Below the pieces are notes generated by a model. It saw only the letters and a list, made by a program, of their open reading frames with translations, was not told the origin of the DNA and made no database searches. A DNA stretch of 64,000 nt. It comes from JBGPEQ01 sp050180895. GTDB lineage: Bacteria; Pseudomonadota; Alphaproteobacteria; Dongiales; Dongiaceae. The stretch is from the NCBI GenBank assembly GCA_050180895.1, contig JBFXDS010000006.1, forward strand, positions 124,001 to 188,000, read 5' to 3'. Positions 8,987 to 17,266 of the stretch are shown here, piece by piece. Within the stretch, counting starts at the first letter, position 1. Every line of letters starts with the position of its first letter. Both the position numbers and the translations under genes were made by a program.

Positions 8987-9017
8987 GAACGCCCGGTCAG
9001 GGGGGGACCGGGCGTTC
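8987..9017 (-). terminator. Strong hairpin, candidate intrinsic terminator or attenuator
   Basis: Perfect 12-base arms (GAACGCCCGGTC / GACCGGGCGTTC) with a seven-base loop. On the minus strand the stem is followed by GCTTTT, a short U-tract. It begins two bases after the stop of a 37-codon ORF and ends about 60 bases before xth, so it may end a small transcript or attenuate read-through into xth. Confidence 0.6.
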
Positions 9018-9018
9018 T

Positions 9019-9132
9019 TCAGTTCCTCTCGGAGCCTGGTGGTGGTAGGGGAGGCCACTCCAGGCGATCGTGGCCGTTGCGGTCACGACCACTGTGTAGG
9101 CTTAGAATGGCACTCCCCCCTTCAATTTTCAA
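9019..9132 (-). CDS. Candidate small ORF (37 codons) directly upstream of the terminator
   Basis: A TTG-initiated frame with AGGAG at 9136-9140, although the spacing is very short. The product starts LKIEGGSAILSLHSGRDR and has a Pro-rich end (WPPLPPPGSERN). The stop abuts a strong hairpin. The same stretch also folds: 6- and 10-base stems can be drawn at about 9034-9063 and 9066-9090. It could therefore be a structured small RNA rather than a coding gene. I do not recognise the peptide and cannot tell the alternatives apart without comparison to other genomes. Confidence 0.3.
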   Translation of the reverse strand: MKIEGGSAILSLHSGRDRNGHDRLEWPPLPPPGSERN

Positions 9133-9204
9133 TTACTCCTCGCAAAAATCAGCATTGCGCTAGACGCATAGCCAGAGCCGCAGGCATGCAGCAGAAGTAC
9201 GGAT

Positions 9205-9990
9205 CTATGCGGCATGCCCCGTGCGCCGCGCCTGTCTGGCGTGGGCAAGCGCCCGTGCGGCATCGCCGAAGGCGCGAAACAACGCCAGTGAGACGGGATT
9301 CTCCACGGCTCGATATTCGGGGTGCCATTGCACTCCCAACGCGAAGTTCCGAGTGTTCCTGACTTGTACCGCTTCGATGGTGCCGTCCGCGGCCCGGCCC
9401 TCGGCGATCAAATCGTTCGCCAAACGGTCGATCCCCTGCCAGTGCAGCGAGTTCACCTGGATTTCCGTCGTTCCGAGAATGCGGGCGAAGGCGCCGCCCG
9501 GAATCAGCTGCACCGGGTGGCGCGGCCCATAGCGCTCGTCATAGGGGCCTTGCGGCGCACGATGATCGGCGCGGCCGGCCTGGTGGTGCACCTGGGTATG
9601 CAGCGTGCCGCCGAGGGCGACGTTAAGCTCTTGAAATCCGCGACAAATACAGAAAATGGGCAGGCCGGCGGCCAGGGCCGTGCGAATCAGGGGCAGCGTC
9701 AGGGCGTCGCGGTCAGGGTCTTGCGGGCTGTCCGCCCGGTCGGGTGGGCCGCCATAGTGATGCACGGCGACGTTTGAGGGGCTTCCCGTCAGCAACAGCC
9801 CGTCGAGTCGCCGAATCAAGTCCTCCAGGTCGAATCGCTGCCCCAGCGCCGGAATCAGCATGGGCAGGCCGGCCGCGGCGTCGGATATGGCGGTGATGTA
9901 CTTCTCGCCGACCACGTGAAACGGCTGGTCGTCGAGACGGCGGACGTCGACGGGAATGCCGATCAAGGGAGCGGTCGAATCGAGCGTCAT
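9205..9990 (-). CDS. Class I glutamine amidotransferase-like hydrolase (peptidase C26, PuuD-like)
   Basis: 261 residues from ATG 9990 (MTLDSTAPLIGIPVD). The nucleophile is Cys116 in the elbow IFCICRGFQ, and the His-Glu pair is His223/Glu225 in VQWHPEY; both match the gamma-glutamyl-GABA hydrolase family. TGSPSNV and the block GTLHTQVHH are also conserved. These enzymes hydrolyse gamma-glutamyl amides such as gamma-glutamyl-GABA in putrescine breakdown, though many homologues act on other glutamyl conjugates. No other polyamine gene is nearby, so the substrate is open. Confidence 0.88.
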   Translation of the reverse strand: MTLDSTAPLIGIPVDVRRLDDQPFHVVGEKYITAISDAAAGLPMLIPALGQRFDLEDLIRRLDGLLLTGSPSNVAVHHYGGPPDRADSPQDPDRDALTLPLIRTALAAGLPIFCICRGFQELNVALGGTLHTQVHHQAGRADHRAPQGPYDERYGPRHPVQLIPGGAFARILGTTEIQVNSLHWQGIDRLANDLIAEGRAADGTIEAVQVRNTRNFALGVQWHPEYRAVENPVSLALFRAFGDAARALAHARQARRTGHAA

Positions 9991-10125
9991 GAGGCCTCGC
10001 GCAGTCGAAGAGCGGCACTCTGGCACCGGCCCGAACGACCGGCAAGAGGTGGGTGGTCGGCCGTTCGGAGAGTACCGACGGAGGTCGCTGTGCCGATATG
10101 TCGCGCCGCCGCTCGACTCGTGGTC

Positions 10126-10842
10126 CTAGTGGTTGTTTCGACCGCGACTGGCCGCGCCCCCAATGCAGGTGTCGGTCTGCCGACATGTACGGGGGGTCTG
10201 GAACTTCTCGTTCGGGATGTCGATCCCGGTCCGGACATCGGTCAAACCCACGCGCACTTCCTTGTTCTGCGCGTCGGTCACCGTCCATTGCGCGAGCGTC
10301 AGCGGGTTCTCGTAAAAGATCAGCGACACCGAGCCGGCCTCCGGCTCGTCGGTCTGATACATGCGGAGTTGCAGGCCGCCCGGGCTGCGGTCGATCTGCG
10401 AGACGGTGATGCCGTCGGACAGGTCGATCGGATGCCGCACGAGGAACCAGGCGGTCGACTGCCGCAGCGGTAGCTGGCTGAGTTGGTCGAGTTCCGCGTC
10501 GTAATAGCTGATCAGCCCGCCGTCCGCGACGACGCGGATCGGCATGGTGTCATATTCGACCCGCAGCCGCCCCGGCTTGCGCAGATAGATGGTGCCGAAC
10601 GCCAGACGGCCGTTCTGCTCGACCTGCTGAAACCTGGCTTGCATCGTGATGATGCTGTCCATGTATTGTTCGACGCGGGCCAGATCCGCCATGTCCTGAT
10701 CGGACAGCGCGGCCGATGCCGGCGACGGGCGGCCGACGACCGCTGCCGGCAGGGCCAGCAGCGAACCGATGACCAGGGCGTTTCGAAGAATTGTCCGCCG
10801 GCCGATGGCCGGAGCCGCAGGAATGGATGTCGTCACGATCAT
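10126..10842 (-). CDS. lolA: Outer-membrane lipoprotein carrier LolA family protein
   Basis: 238 residues. The N-terminus has a twin-arginine-like stretch GRRTILRN, a hydrophobic core and an ASA cleavage site, so it is exported to the periplasm. The mature part matches LolA: MQARFQQVEQNGRLAFGTIYL, then RKPGRLRVEYD, and a C-terminal region predicted to complete the open beta-barrel. LolA carries lipoproteins from the LolCDE transporter to the outer membrane. Its ATG overlaps the ftsK stop (ATGA at 10839-10842). The ftsK-lolA pairing is common in alphaproteobacteria. The last 20 or so residues are polar and unusual, but the family call is firm. Confidence 0.88.
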   Translation of the reverse strand: MIVTTSIPAAPAIGRRTILRNALVIGSLLALPAAVVGRPSPASAALSDQDMADLARVEQYMDSIITMQARFQQVEQNGRLAFGTIYLRKPGRLRVEYDTMPIRVVADGGLISYYDAELDQLSQLPLRQSTAWFLVRHPIDLSDGITVSQIDRSPGGLQLRMYQTDEPEAGSVSLIFYENPLTLAQWTVTDAQNKEVRVGLTDVRTGIDIPNEKFQTPRTCRQTDTCIGGAASRGRNNH

Positions 10843-13226
10843 TCGTCTCCGTCGATATTGCGCGCCAGGACTTCCCGCTTACCGACCCGGTTGGCCTCGC
10901 TGACGACCCCTTCCTTTTCCATCCGCTCGATGATGCGCGCCGCGCGATTGTAGCCGATCTGCAGGTGACGCTGAATGAAGCTCGTCGATGCCTTGCGTTC
11001 CCGGCACACGATCGCCACGGCCTCGTCGTAGAGGGCGTCGCCGCTCCCGCCGCCGTCGTCCGAGTCGGGATCCAGGCCCGGCTCGTCCTCCTCGCGGGTA
11101 ACGTCCTCGATATAGGTAGGCTCGCCCTGGTCTTTAAGGAAGCGGACGACCGATTCCACCTCGCGGTCGGTGACCAGCGGCCCGTGGACGCGGGTGATGC
11201 GGCCGCCATTGGCCATGTAGAGCATGTCGCCCTGCCCCAGCAGCTGCTCCGCCCCGGTTTCGCCCAGAATCGTTCGACTGTCGATCCGCGAGGTGACGTG
11301 GAAGCTGACGCGGGTGGGGAAATTCGCCTTGATCGTGCCGGTGATGACGTCGACCGAGGGTCGCTGCGTCGCCATGATGATGTGGATGCCGGCGGCGCGC
11401 GCCATCTGCGCCAGCCGCTGGATCGCCGCCTCGATGTCCTTGCCGGCCACCAGCATCAGGTCGGCCATCTCGTCGACGACGACGACGATCAGCGGCAGCG
11501 GGTCGAGGGGAATCGGCTCCTCCTCGTAGATCGGCGCGCCGGTCTCCGGATCGAAGCCGGTCTGCACCTTGCGCGTCAGGACCTCGCCGCTGTCGCGGGC
11601 CTGGGCCACGCGCAAATTGTAGCCCTCGATGTTGCGGACGCCGAGCTTGGACATGGCGCGGTAGCGCTGCTCCATCTCGCGCACCGTCCATTTGAGCGCG
11701 ACGATGGCCTTGCGCGGCTCGGTGACCACCGGCGCCAGCAGATGCGGGATCCCGTCATAGACGGAGAGCTCCAGCATCTTCGGGTCGATCATGATGAACT
11801 TGCAGGCGTCCGGCGACAGCCGATAGATCAGCGACAGGATCATCGTGTTGATGGCGACGGACTTGCCCGAGCCGGTGGTGCCGGCGATGAGGAGATGCGG
11901 CATGCGCGCCAGGTCGACGATGACCGGCGTGCCCCCGATGTCCTTGCCGAGGATGAGCGCCAGCTTGGCGGCGGTGCGCTCGAACGCCTCGGTCGCCAGC
12001 AACTCGCGCAGATAGACGGTCTCGCGCAGGCGGTTCGGCAGCTCGATGCCGATGACGCTGCGTCCCGGCACGACGGCGATGCGCACGGACACCGCGCTCA
12101 TGGAGCGGGCGACGTCGTCGGCCAGGCCGACGACGCGGCTGGTCTTGGTGCCGGGCGCCGGCTCCAGTTCGTAGAGCGTGACGACCGGGCCCGGCCGCAC
12201 CTGGACGATCTCGCCCTTGACGCCGAAATCCTCGAGCACGGATTCGAGCAGGCGCGCGTTCTTCTGCAGCGATTCGTCGTTGATCTTCTGGACCGCGACG
12301 TTTGCCGTCACCTTGTCCAGCAGGTCGAGCGGCGGCAGCACATAGCGCTCGTCCGGCACCAGGTCGAGGGTGGCCTGTTGCGCCGCCGCCTTGCGGCCAG
12401 ACTTCGGTCGCACCGGCTTGGCGACGGTAGGGGCGGCGGTCTCGGACGATCGCGTCGCCGGCGGCGACGCGATCGTCACGGCGTCGTCGCCGGCATCCAT
12501 GTCGAACTGCGGCTCCTGCCGTCGTGCGCGCTGCTGCTGCGACCGTTCCGCCCGCGCCTGTCCGCCGTCTTCCGCGATATCGCGCCGCAGCCATTCATAG
12601 GCGCGCCGTATCTGCGCGGCCGTCCATTCGGAGGCGCTGCGGAGACGCCGCATGCCCCGCACATAGGCGCGCGCGGGGACGCCGAGGGCAAAGAAGAGGA
12701 TGGCCGCCGCCAGCAGTCCGGCCGCCGTCGCGATCAGGGGCCGGCTGAGACCGGCCAGCGCCGCCAGCCGTTCGAGGACGATCGCACCGGTGGCGCCGCC
12801 CAGCCCGCTCGCCAGCGGCCAGTCGAGCGGCCGGGGCAGCGCCGCCAGCAGCACGGCGACGCCGACGAGGCCGAACGGCACGAGCAGCAGGCGGATCCAC
12901 CACCGCCCTTGCCGGTACAGCCGCATGACCCGCCATCCCCAGACGATCAGCACGAGGCTGAGGACGAAGGCGGCCAGGCCGAGGCTCTGCAGCGCGACGT
13001 CGGCCAGCATCGCGCCGGGACGGCCGAGGAGGTTGAGCGGCGGCGAATCGGTGGCGTTGTTCAGCGACGGATCGGTCCGATGGAAGCTCATCAGCGCGAC
13101 GAAGTGCGCCGCGCCTAGTCCCATCAGCAGGCACCCACCGGCGCCGATGAGCCGCCGCCGCAGGAAGTCGCGGGCGCCCGCCGGCAGGAGGGTGATGCGT
13201 CCGATCTGCGTGGTCATGTCGCTCAT
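10839..13226 (-). CDS. ftsK: DNA translocase FtsK
   Basis: 795 residues, a typical length for alphaproteobacterial FtsK. About four hydrophobic segments within residues 25-190 anchor it at the division septum. A short linker follows, then the RecA-like motor with Walker A LIAGTTGSGKS near residue 447 and Walker B LIVVVVDEMADLM. The C-terminal gamma domain, DALYDEAVAIVCRERKAS onward through IGYNRAARIIERME, reads KOPS sequences. FtsK pumps chromosomal DNA through the septum and activates XerCD at dif. Both ends overlap neighbours by four bases (aminotransferase upstream, lolA downstream), so the three genes form a coupled operon. Confidence 0.97.
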   Translation of the reverse strand: MSDMTTQIGRITLLPAGARDFLRRRLIGAGGCLLMGLGAAHFVALMSFHRTDPSLNNATDSPPLNLLGRPGAMLADVALQSLGLAAFVLSLVLIVWGWRVMRLYRQGRWWIRLLLVPFGLVGVAVLLAALPRPLDWPLASGLGGATGAIVLERLAALAGLSRPLIATAAGLLAAAILFFALGVPARAYVRGMRRLRSASEWTAAQIRRAYEWLRRDIAEDGGQARAERSQQQRARRQEPQFDMDAGDDAVTIASPPATRSSETAAPTVAKPVRPKSGRKAAAQQATLDLVPDERYVLPPLDLLDKVTANVAVQKINDESLQKNARLLESVLEDFGVKGEIVQVRPGPVVTLYELEPAPGTKTSRVVGLADDVARSMSAVSVRIAVVPGRSVIGIELPNRLRETVYLRELLATEAFERTAAKLALILGKDIGGTPVIVDLARMPHLLIAGTTGSGKSVAINTMILSLIYRLSPDACKFIMIDPKMLELSVYDGIPHLLAPVVTEPRKAIVALKWTVREMEQRYRAMSKLGVRNIEGYNLRVAQARDSGEVLTRKVQTGFDPETGAPIYEEEPIPLDPLPLIVVVVDEMADLMLVAGKDIEAAIQRLAQMARAAGIHIIMATQRPSVDVITGTIKANFPTRVSFHVTSRIDSRTILGETGAEQLLGQGDMLYMANGGRITRVHGPLVTDREVESVVRFLKDQGEPTYIEDVTREEDEPGLDPDSDDGGGSGDALYDEAVAIVCRERKASTSFIQRHLQIGYNRAARIIERMEKEGVVSEANRVGKREVLARNIDGDE

Positions 13227-14479
13227 GCCGGTGCGGCCTCCGGGGCATGCCGGGCGGCCGGGCTCTCCGCGGGACGGCCGTCCGCCGCCAGGACCTGACG
13301 CAGGCGCCGCAGCCCGGCAGCCGTCGTCTCCGTATCATAGACCAGCGCCACCCGGATATAGCGCGCCCCTGGATTTGCGCCCGCATCGTCGGGCCGAGCC
13401 ATATAGCCGCCGGGCAGCACGCGGATGCCGGCCGCCGCCCACAGCCGCCGGGCCGCCGCCTCGCCGTCGCCGACATCGAGCCAGAGGAAGAACGCGCCGG
13501 CCGGCCGCGCGAATCCGAACTCCCGCCCGAGGATCTCGGCCGCGGCATCGATATTGGCGCGATAGCGTTGCCGGCCGCCCTCGACGTGGGCCTCATCGCG
13601 CCAGAGGGCGGTCGAGGCCGCCAGGATCGGAGAGGGCACGGCGACGCCGCCATAGTTGATCAGCTGCGCGTTGCGCTGGATCAGCCGCGCCTCGCCGGCA
13701 ATGAAGCCGGAGCGCAGGCCAGGGACGCCGGAGCGTTTCGACAGCGAGTGGAAGACGACGACGTTGTCGAGGTCGCCGCCGAGCCGGGCGCAGGCCTCGA
13801 GCCCGCCCGCCGGCGCGACGCGATCGTAGATCTCCGCGTAGCACTCGTCGAAGGCGACGACGAACCCGTGGCGGCGGGCCAGCTCGATCCAGCGCTGCAG
13901 GTAGTCGGGTGACGCCACGGCGCCCTGCGGATTGGCCGGCGAGCAGATATAGGCCAGCGCCGTCCGCTCCAGCACGGCCCGTGGAATGCAGTCGATGTCC
14001 GGCAGGAAGCCGGTCTCGGCCGATGTCGGGAGGAAGACCGGCTCCGCCCCGGCGACGACCGCGGCGCCGGCATAGACGTGATAGAAGGGGTTCGGCATCA
14101 GCACGGCCGGCCGGCGGCCGCCCGACCATTCCGGCACGACCGACAGGGCGATCATGAACAGCGCTTCGCGCGTTCCCGCGACCGGCAGCACGTGACGGTC
14201 GGCATCCACCATCGTCGGCGGCAGGCGGTAGCGCCGGACGAGCCAGTCGACCACGGCGGCCCGGAACGCCGGCGTCCCCTGCGCCAGCGGATAGTTCGAC
14301 CATTCCGCGCGATGCTGCCGCAGAAGCTCGTCCAGCATGGCCGGCGGCGTCATCTGCGGCTCGCCGACCGAGAACCGTAGCGGCGGACTCGATCCACCCG
14401 CCGAGAGGCCCTCCAGCAGGGCGTTCAGGCGGGTGAACGGATGAAATGTCAGCAGGGATGCCAGGCGATCCGTCGACAT
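13223..14479 (-). CDS. Class I/II pyridoxal-phosphate aminotransferase
   Basis: 418 residues from ATG 14479; ATGs at 14488 and 14521 are alternatives. The PLP-binding lysine is about residue 248 in SLSKRSGVPGLRSGF. Other fold-type I marks are present: SVGEPQ near the N-terminus, CSPANPQGA, and FDECYAEIYD with the PLP-pyridine Asp. It resembles succinyldiaminopimelate aminotransferase-type enzymes (DapC-like) that commonly precede ftsK in alphaproteobacteria, but the amino-acid substrate is not fixed by the sequence. Its stop overlaps the ftsK start. Confidence 0.88.
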   Translation of the reverse strand: MSTDRLASLLTFHPFTRLNALLEGLSAGGSSPPLRFSVGEPQMTPPAMLDELLRQHRAEWSNYPLAQGTPAFRAAVVDWLVRRYRLPPTMVDADRHVLPVAGTREALFMIALSVVPEWSGGRRPAVLMPNPFYHVYAGAAVVAGAEPVFLPTSAETGFLPDIDCIPRAVLERTALAYICSPANPQGAVASPDYLQRWIELARRHGFVVAFDECYAEIYDRVAPAGGLEACARLGGDLDNVVVFHSLSKRSGVPGLRSGFIAGEARLIQRNAQLINYGGVAVPSPILAASTALWRDEAHVEGGRQRYRANIDAAAEILGREFGFARPAGAFFLWLDVGDGEAAARRLWAAAGIRVLPGGYMARPDDAGANPGARYIRVALVYDTETTAAGLRRLRQVLAADGRPAESPAARHAPEAAPA

Positions 14480-14680
14480 CTCGACCATCTCAGATGAGGG
14501 GTCCCCCGCCGTGGGCGCCACGGCGCCATGCGCGGTCAGGACAAAACAGAAACGATTCTATCGAGTGAAGAATCCATATACAAGCCTTTGTTGCGGCGCA
14601 TGAATCAATGCGGTGATATCGGCGATGTCTGCGCCCCGCTGGCGCTGGACTCGCCGCCCGGCAGGCGACAAGCTCGGCGT

Positions 14681-15961
14681 ATGGCGCAGGGTTCGCTGTC
14701 CCCGGAGATCATCGAGGCCGACGTTTATATCGGCGGCGGCGGCATGGTCGGCCTGACCCTGGCGGCGGCGCTGGCGACCGCCGGCCTGTCGGTGGTCGTC
14801 GTCGATGCCGCGCCGCCGACCGCGATGACCGCCGCTTCCTTCGACGGCCGCAGTTCGGCGGTGGCGGCCGGGTCGCAGCGAGTCCTCGCCGGCATCGGCG
14901 CCTGGCCGGCCATGGCGACCGCGGCGCAGCCGATCCTCGACATCCGCGTCTCCGACGGCGATTCGGCCGGCGGCGTGTCGCGGCTGTTCCTGCACTACGA
15001 TCATCGCGACCTCGCGCCGCGCGGCGATTCGCCGGCGCCGCCCTTCGGCTTCATCATCGAGAACCGGGTCATCCGCAGCGCGCTGCTGCAGCGCCTCGCG
15101 GAATTGCCCGCCGCGACATTGGTCTCGCCGGCGCGGGCGGCGTCCGTCGACCGCACGGGCGGCCGCGTCGTCGCGCAGCTGGATGACGGCCGCCGCGTGA
15201 CGGCGCGACTCGCCGTCGCCGCCGATGGCCGCAACTCCGCGATGCGCGCCGCCGCCGGCATCCGCGTCACCGAATGGGCCTACCCGCAGACCGGCATCGT
15301 CTGCACCGTGGCGCATGAACTGCCGCATGGCGGCGTCGCCCACGAGCATTTCCTTCCCGCCGGGCCGTTCGCCATGTTGCCGATGGTCGACGACGGCGCC
15401 GTCCACCGGTCGTCGATCGTGTGGACGGAGCGCCGCGAGCTGGCGCCGGCGATGATGGCGCTCGACGACGCCGGCTTCGCCGCGGAGATCGCGCGCCGCT
15501 TCGGCCCGTCGCTCGGCCGCCTGGCGCCCATCGGCGGACGGTTCGCCTATCCGCTGACGCTCGTCCATGCCGAGCGCTATGTCGACCGCCGTCTCGCCCT
15601 TCTCGGCGATGCCGCCCACGCCATCCATCCGATCGCCGGCCAGGGACTCAATCTCGGCCTGCGCGACGTGGCGGCGCTGGCGGAAGCCGTCGTCGATGCC
15701 CATCGGCTGGGGCTCGACATCGGCGACTCGCTGGTCCTGGAGCGCTACCAGCGCTGGCGCCGCTTCGACAATCTCGTGCTGCTGGCCGTCACGGACGGCC
15801 TCAACCGCCTGTTCTCCAACGACATCGCGCCGGTGCGCCTCACCCGCGACCTCGGCCTCGCCGCGGTGAATCGCCTTCCGCCGCTGAAGCGTCTGTTCAT
15901 GCGCCACGCCATGGGGCTGGTCGGCGAATTGCCGCGCCTGAACCGCGGCGAACGGCTCTGA
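14681..15961 (+). CDS. UbiH/UbiF/COQ6-family FAD-dependent hydroxylase
   Basis: 426 residues from ATG 14681 (MAQGSLSPEII); upstream codons in frame look non-coding. The FAD dinucleotide fold is present as ADVYIGGGGMVGLTLAAAL, the Rossmann glycines reading GGGGMVG. The second FAD motif is GDAAHAIHPIAGQGLNLG at about residue 308, a family signature. The intermediate motif is LAVAADGRNSAMR. These enzymes hydroxylate the ubiquinone ring during coenzyme Q synthesis; which ring position cannot be told from sequence. It is divergent from the aminotransferase-ftsK operon, with about 200 bases between them, and convergent with the DUF971 gene. Confidence 0.9.
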   Translation: MAQGSLSPEIIEADVYIGGGGMVGLTLAAALATAGLSVVVVDAAPPTAMTAASFDGRSSAVAAGSQRVLAGIGAWPAMATAAQPILDIRVSDGDSAGGVSRLFLHYDHRDLAPRGDSPAPPFGFIIENRVIRSALLQRLAELPAATLVSPARAASVDRTGGRVVAQLDDGRRVTARLAVAADGRNSAMRAAAGIRVTEWAYPQTGIVCTVAHELPHGGVAHEHFLPAGPFAMLPMVDDGAVHRSSIVWTERRELAPAMMALDDAGFAAEIARRFGPSLGRLAPIGGRFAYPLTLVHAERYVDRRLALLGDAAHAIHPIAGQGLNLGLRDVAALAEAVVDAHRLGLDIGDSLVLERYQRWRRFDNLVLLAVTDGLNRLFSNDIAPVRLTRDLGLAAVNRLPPLKRLFMRHAMGLVGELPRLNRGERL

Positions 15962-15969
15962 CCGCGACG

Positions 15970-16365
15970 TCAGCCGCGCGGCTCGCGCGACAGCCCGCGC
16001 GCGGCGAGCGCCTCCAGATAGGCCGCCCACAGCTCCTGCTGCCGCTCGCCCAGTTCGTACAGGTATGACCAGGAAAATATTCCGGTGTCGTGGAGATCGT
16101 CGAAACTGATGCGCACGGCGTAGTTGCCGACGGGCTCCACGCCGATGATGCCGACATGGGCGCGGCCGTCGAGCAGCTGCTTCTGGTTGGGGCCGTGGCC
16201 CTGCACCTCGGCGGAAGGACTCTCGACGCGCAGGAACTCCGCGGGATAGCGGAAGGTCACGCCGTTGTCGAAATCGACTTCGAGCATTTTGTCGGCGCGC
16301 CGCAGCCGGATCTCGGTCGGCCAGTGGCGGGTCCCCAAAGGCGCGTTCTCCGGCGGTTCGGCCAT
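15970..16365 (-). CDS. DUF971-domain protein
   Basis: 131 residues with the DUF971 (gamma-butyrobetaine-hydroxylase N-terminal-like) pattern: WPTEIRLRRADKMLEVDF, YPAEFLRVESPSAEVQGHG and the end GIFSWSYLYELG. In some bacteria this domain is linked to iron-sulfur cluster assembly factors or stands alone; the biochemical role is uncertain. It starts three bases after the Trm112-like stop and is last in an operon with a thioredoxin-like chaperone, a LON-domain protein and a Trm112-like protein. Confidence 0.88.
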   Translation of the reverse strand: MAEPPENAPLGTRHWPTEIRLRRADKMLEVDFDNGVTFRYPAEFLRVESPSAEVQGHGPNQKQLLDGRAHVGIIGVEPVGNYAVRISFDDLHDTGIFSWSYLYELGERQQELWAAYLEALAARGLSREPRG

Positions 16366-16368
16366 GGC

Positions 16369-16578
16369 CTACGGCCGCCGCGTCCGTTCGGAATCGTCGA
16401 GCGGCCGCGCCTCGTCCGGCAGCATGATCGGGATGCCGTCCCGGATGGGATAGGCGAGCCCCGCCTGCTGGCTGATCAGCTCCATCGACTCGCGGTTGAA
16501 GATCAGCGGCGTCTTGGTCAGCGGGCAGACGAGGATCTCCAGCAGCTTGGGGTCGATCGTCGCGTTCTTGTCGGCCAT
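16369..16578 (-). CDS. Trm112-family small protein
   Basis: 69 residues. The pattern KLLEILVCPLTKTPLIFN followed by LAYPIRDGIPIMLPDEAR identifies the Trm112/YcaR (UPF0434) family. Eukaryotic and archaeal Trm112 activates methyltransferases; bacterial members are small and mostly uncharacterised. Only one cysteine of a possible zinc-binding set remains, so metal binding is unlikely. It is the third gene of the operon starting at 18189. Confidence 0.9.
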   Translation of the reverse strand: MADKNATIDPKLLEILVCPLTKTPLIFNRESMELISQQAGLAYPIRDGIPIMLPDEARPLDDSERTRRP

Positions 16579-16591
16579 GGGATATCCCCGG

Positions 16592-17266
16592 TCAGTGTCG
16601 GGCGCCCTCGCCCTCGACGGAGAAGACGCCCAGCTCCAGCAACGCGGTCATGACCCGGCTCCGCTCGGACAGGTCGGCCGCCTCCAGGATCGCCTGCTTC
16701 TCGCTGGCGTCGAACGGGCAGACCATGGCGAGGGAGGTGATCAGCTTGTCGTCGGGCACCTCGGCGATCGCAGTCAGGTCGATGCTGATCTTCTGGCTGG
16801 CGAAGTAGCTCTGCAGCGCTTGCAGCAGGCGTCCGCGGTCGATCGTCGCGGCGTCCGCGCGGTCGAGGTCGGCGCGGAAGCGTCCGAAATCGGGCACCAC
16901 CCGCCGGTAGCCGCCGACGGTCGGGATCTCCCGCTCGATGGTGAAACGGCACAGGCCGGTCAGCGTGATCAGGAAGCGGCCGTCGTCGGACTCGCTGAAC
17001 GATGTGATGCGTCCGGCGCAGCCGACCGGATAGAGCGCCGCCGTGTGGCTGACCGGCCCCTGCGCCTCGGACGCCTGATCGCGCGGCTGCACCATCCCGA
17101 TCATGCGCTCGCTCGACAAGGCGTCGCGCGTCATGACCAGGTAGCGGGGCTCGAAGATCTGCAGCGGCAGCTTGCCGCCTGGCAGCAGCAGCGCGCCGGG
17201 CAGCGGAAAGATCGGCAGCGTCGCCGGCAGCGTGTCGAAGGAGGCGTCGACGGCGCCCGGCGTCAT
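16592..17266 (-). CDS. LON-substrate-binding-domain protein (COG2802)
   Basis: 224 residues from ATG 17266, which overlaps the thioredoxin-like stop in an ATGA. The whole protein is the N-terminal LON domain: LPIFPLPGALLLPGGKLPLQIFEPRY is the diagnostic start, here spanning about residues 17-42, followed by GCAGRITSFSESDDGR. It has no AAA or protease domain. Such solo LON-domain proteins are widespread and presumably bind unfolded protein. The pairing with a CnoX-like chaperone suggests a protein-quality role. The end is about 15 bases before the Trm112-like gene. Confidence 0.9.
   Translation of the reverse strand: MTPGAVDASFDTLPATLPIFPLPGALLLPGGKLPLQIFEPRYLVMTRDALSSERMIGMVQPRDQASEAQGPVSHTAALYPVGCAGRITSFSESDDGRFLITLTGLCRFTIEREIPTVGGYRRVVPDFGRFRADLDRADAATIDRGRLLQALQSYFASQKISIDLTAIAEVPDDKLITSLAMVCPFDASEKQAILEAADLSERSRVMTALLELGVFSVEGEGARH

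Noticed and set aside
9100..9114. Mini-ORF GTG CCA TTC TAA in the region upstream of xth
   Set aside because: Only three codons and explained by chance; the 37-codon frame and the RNA structure are better candidates.
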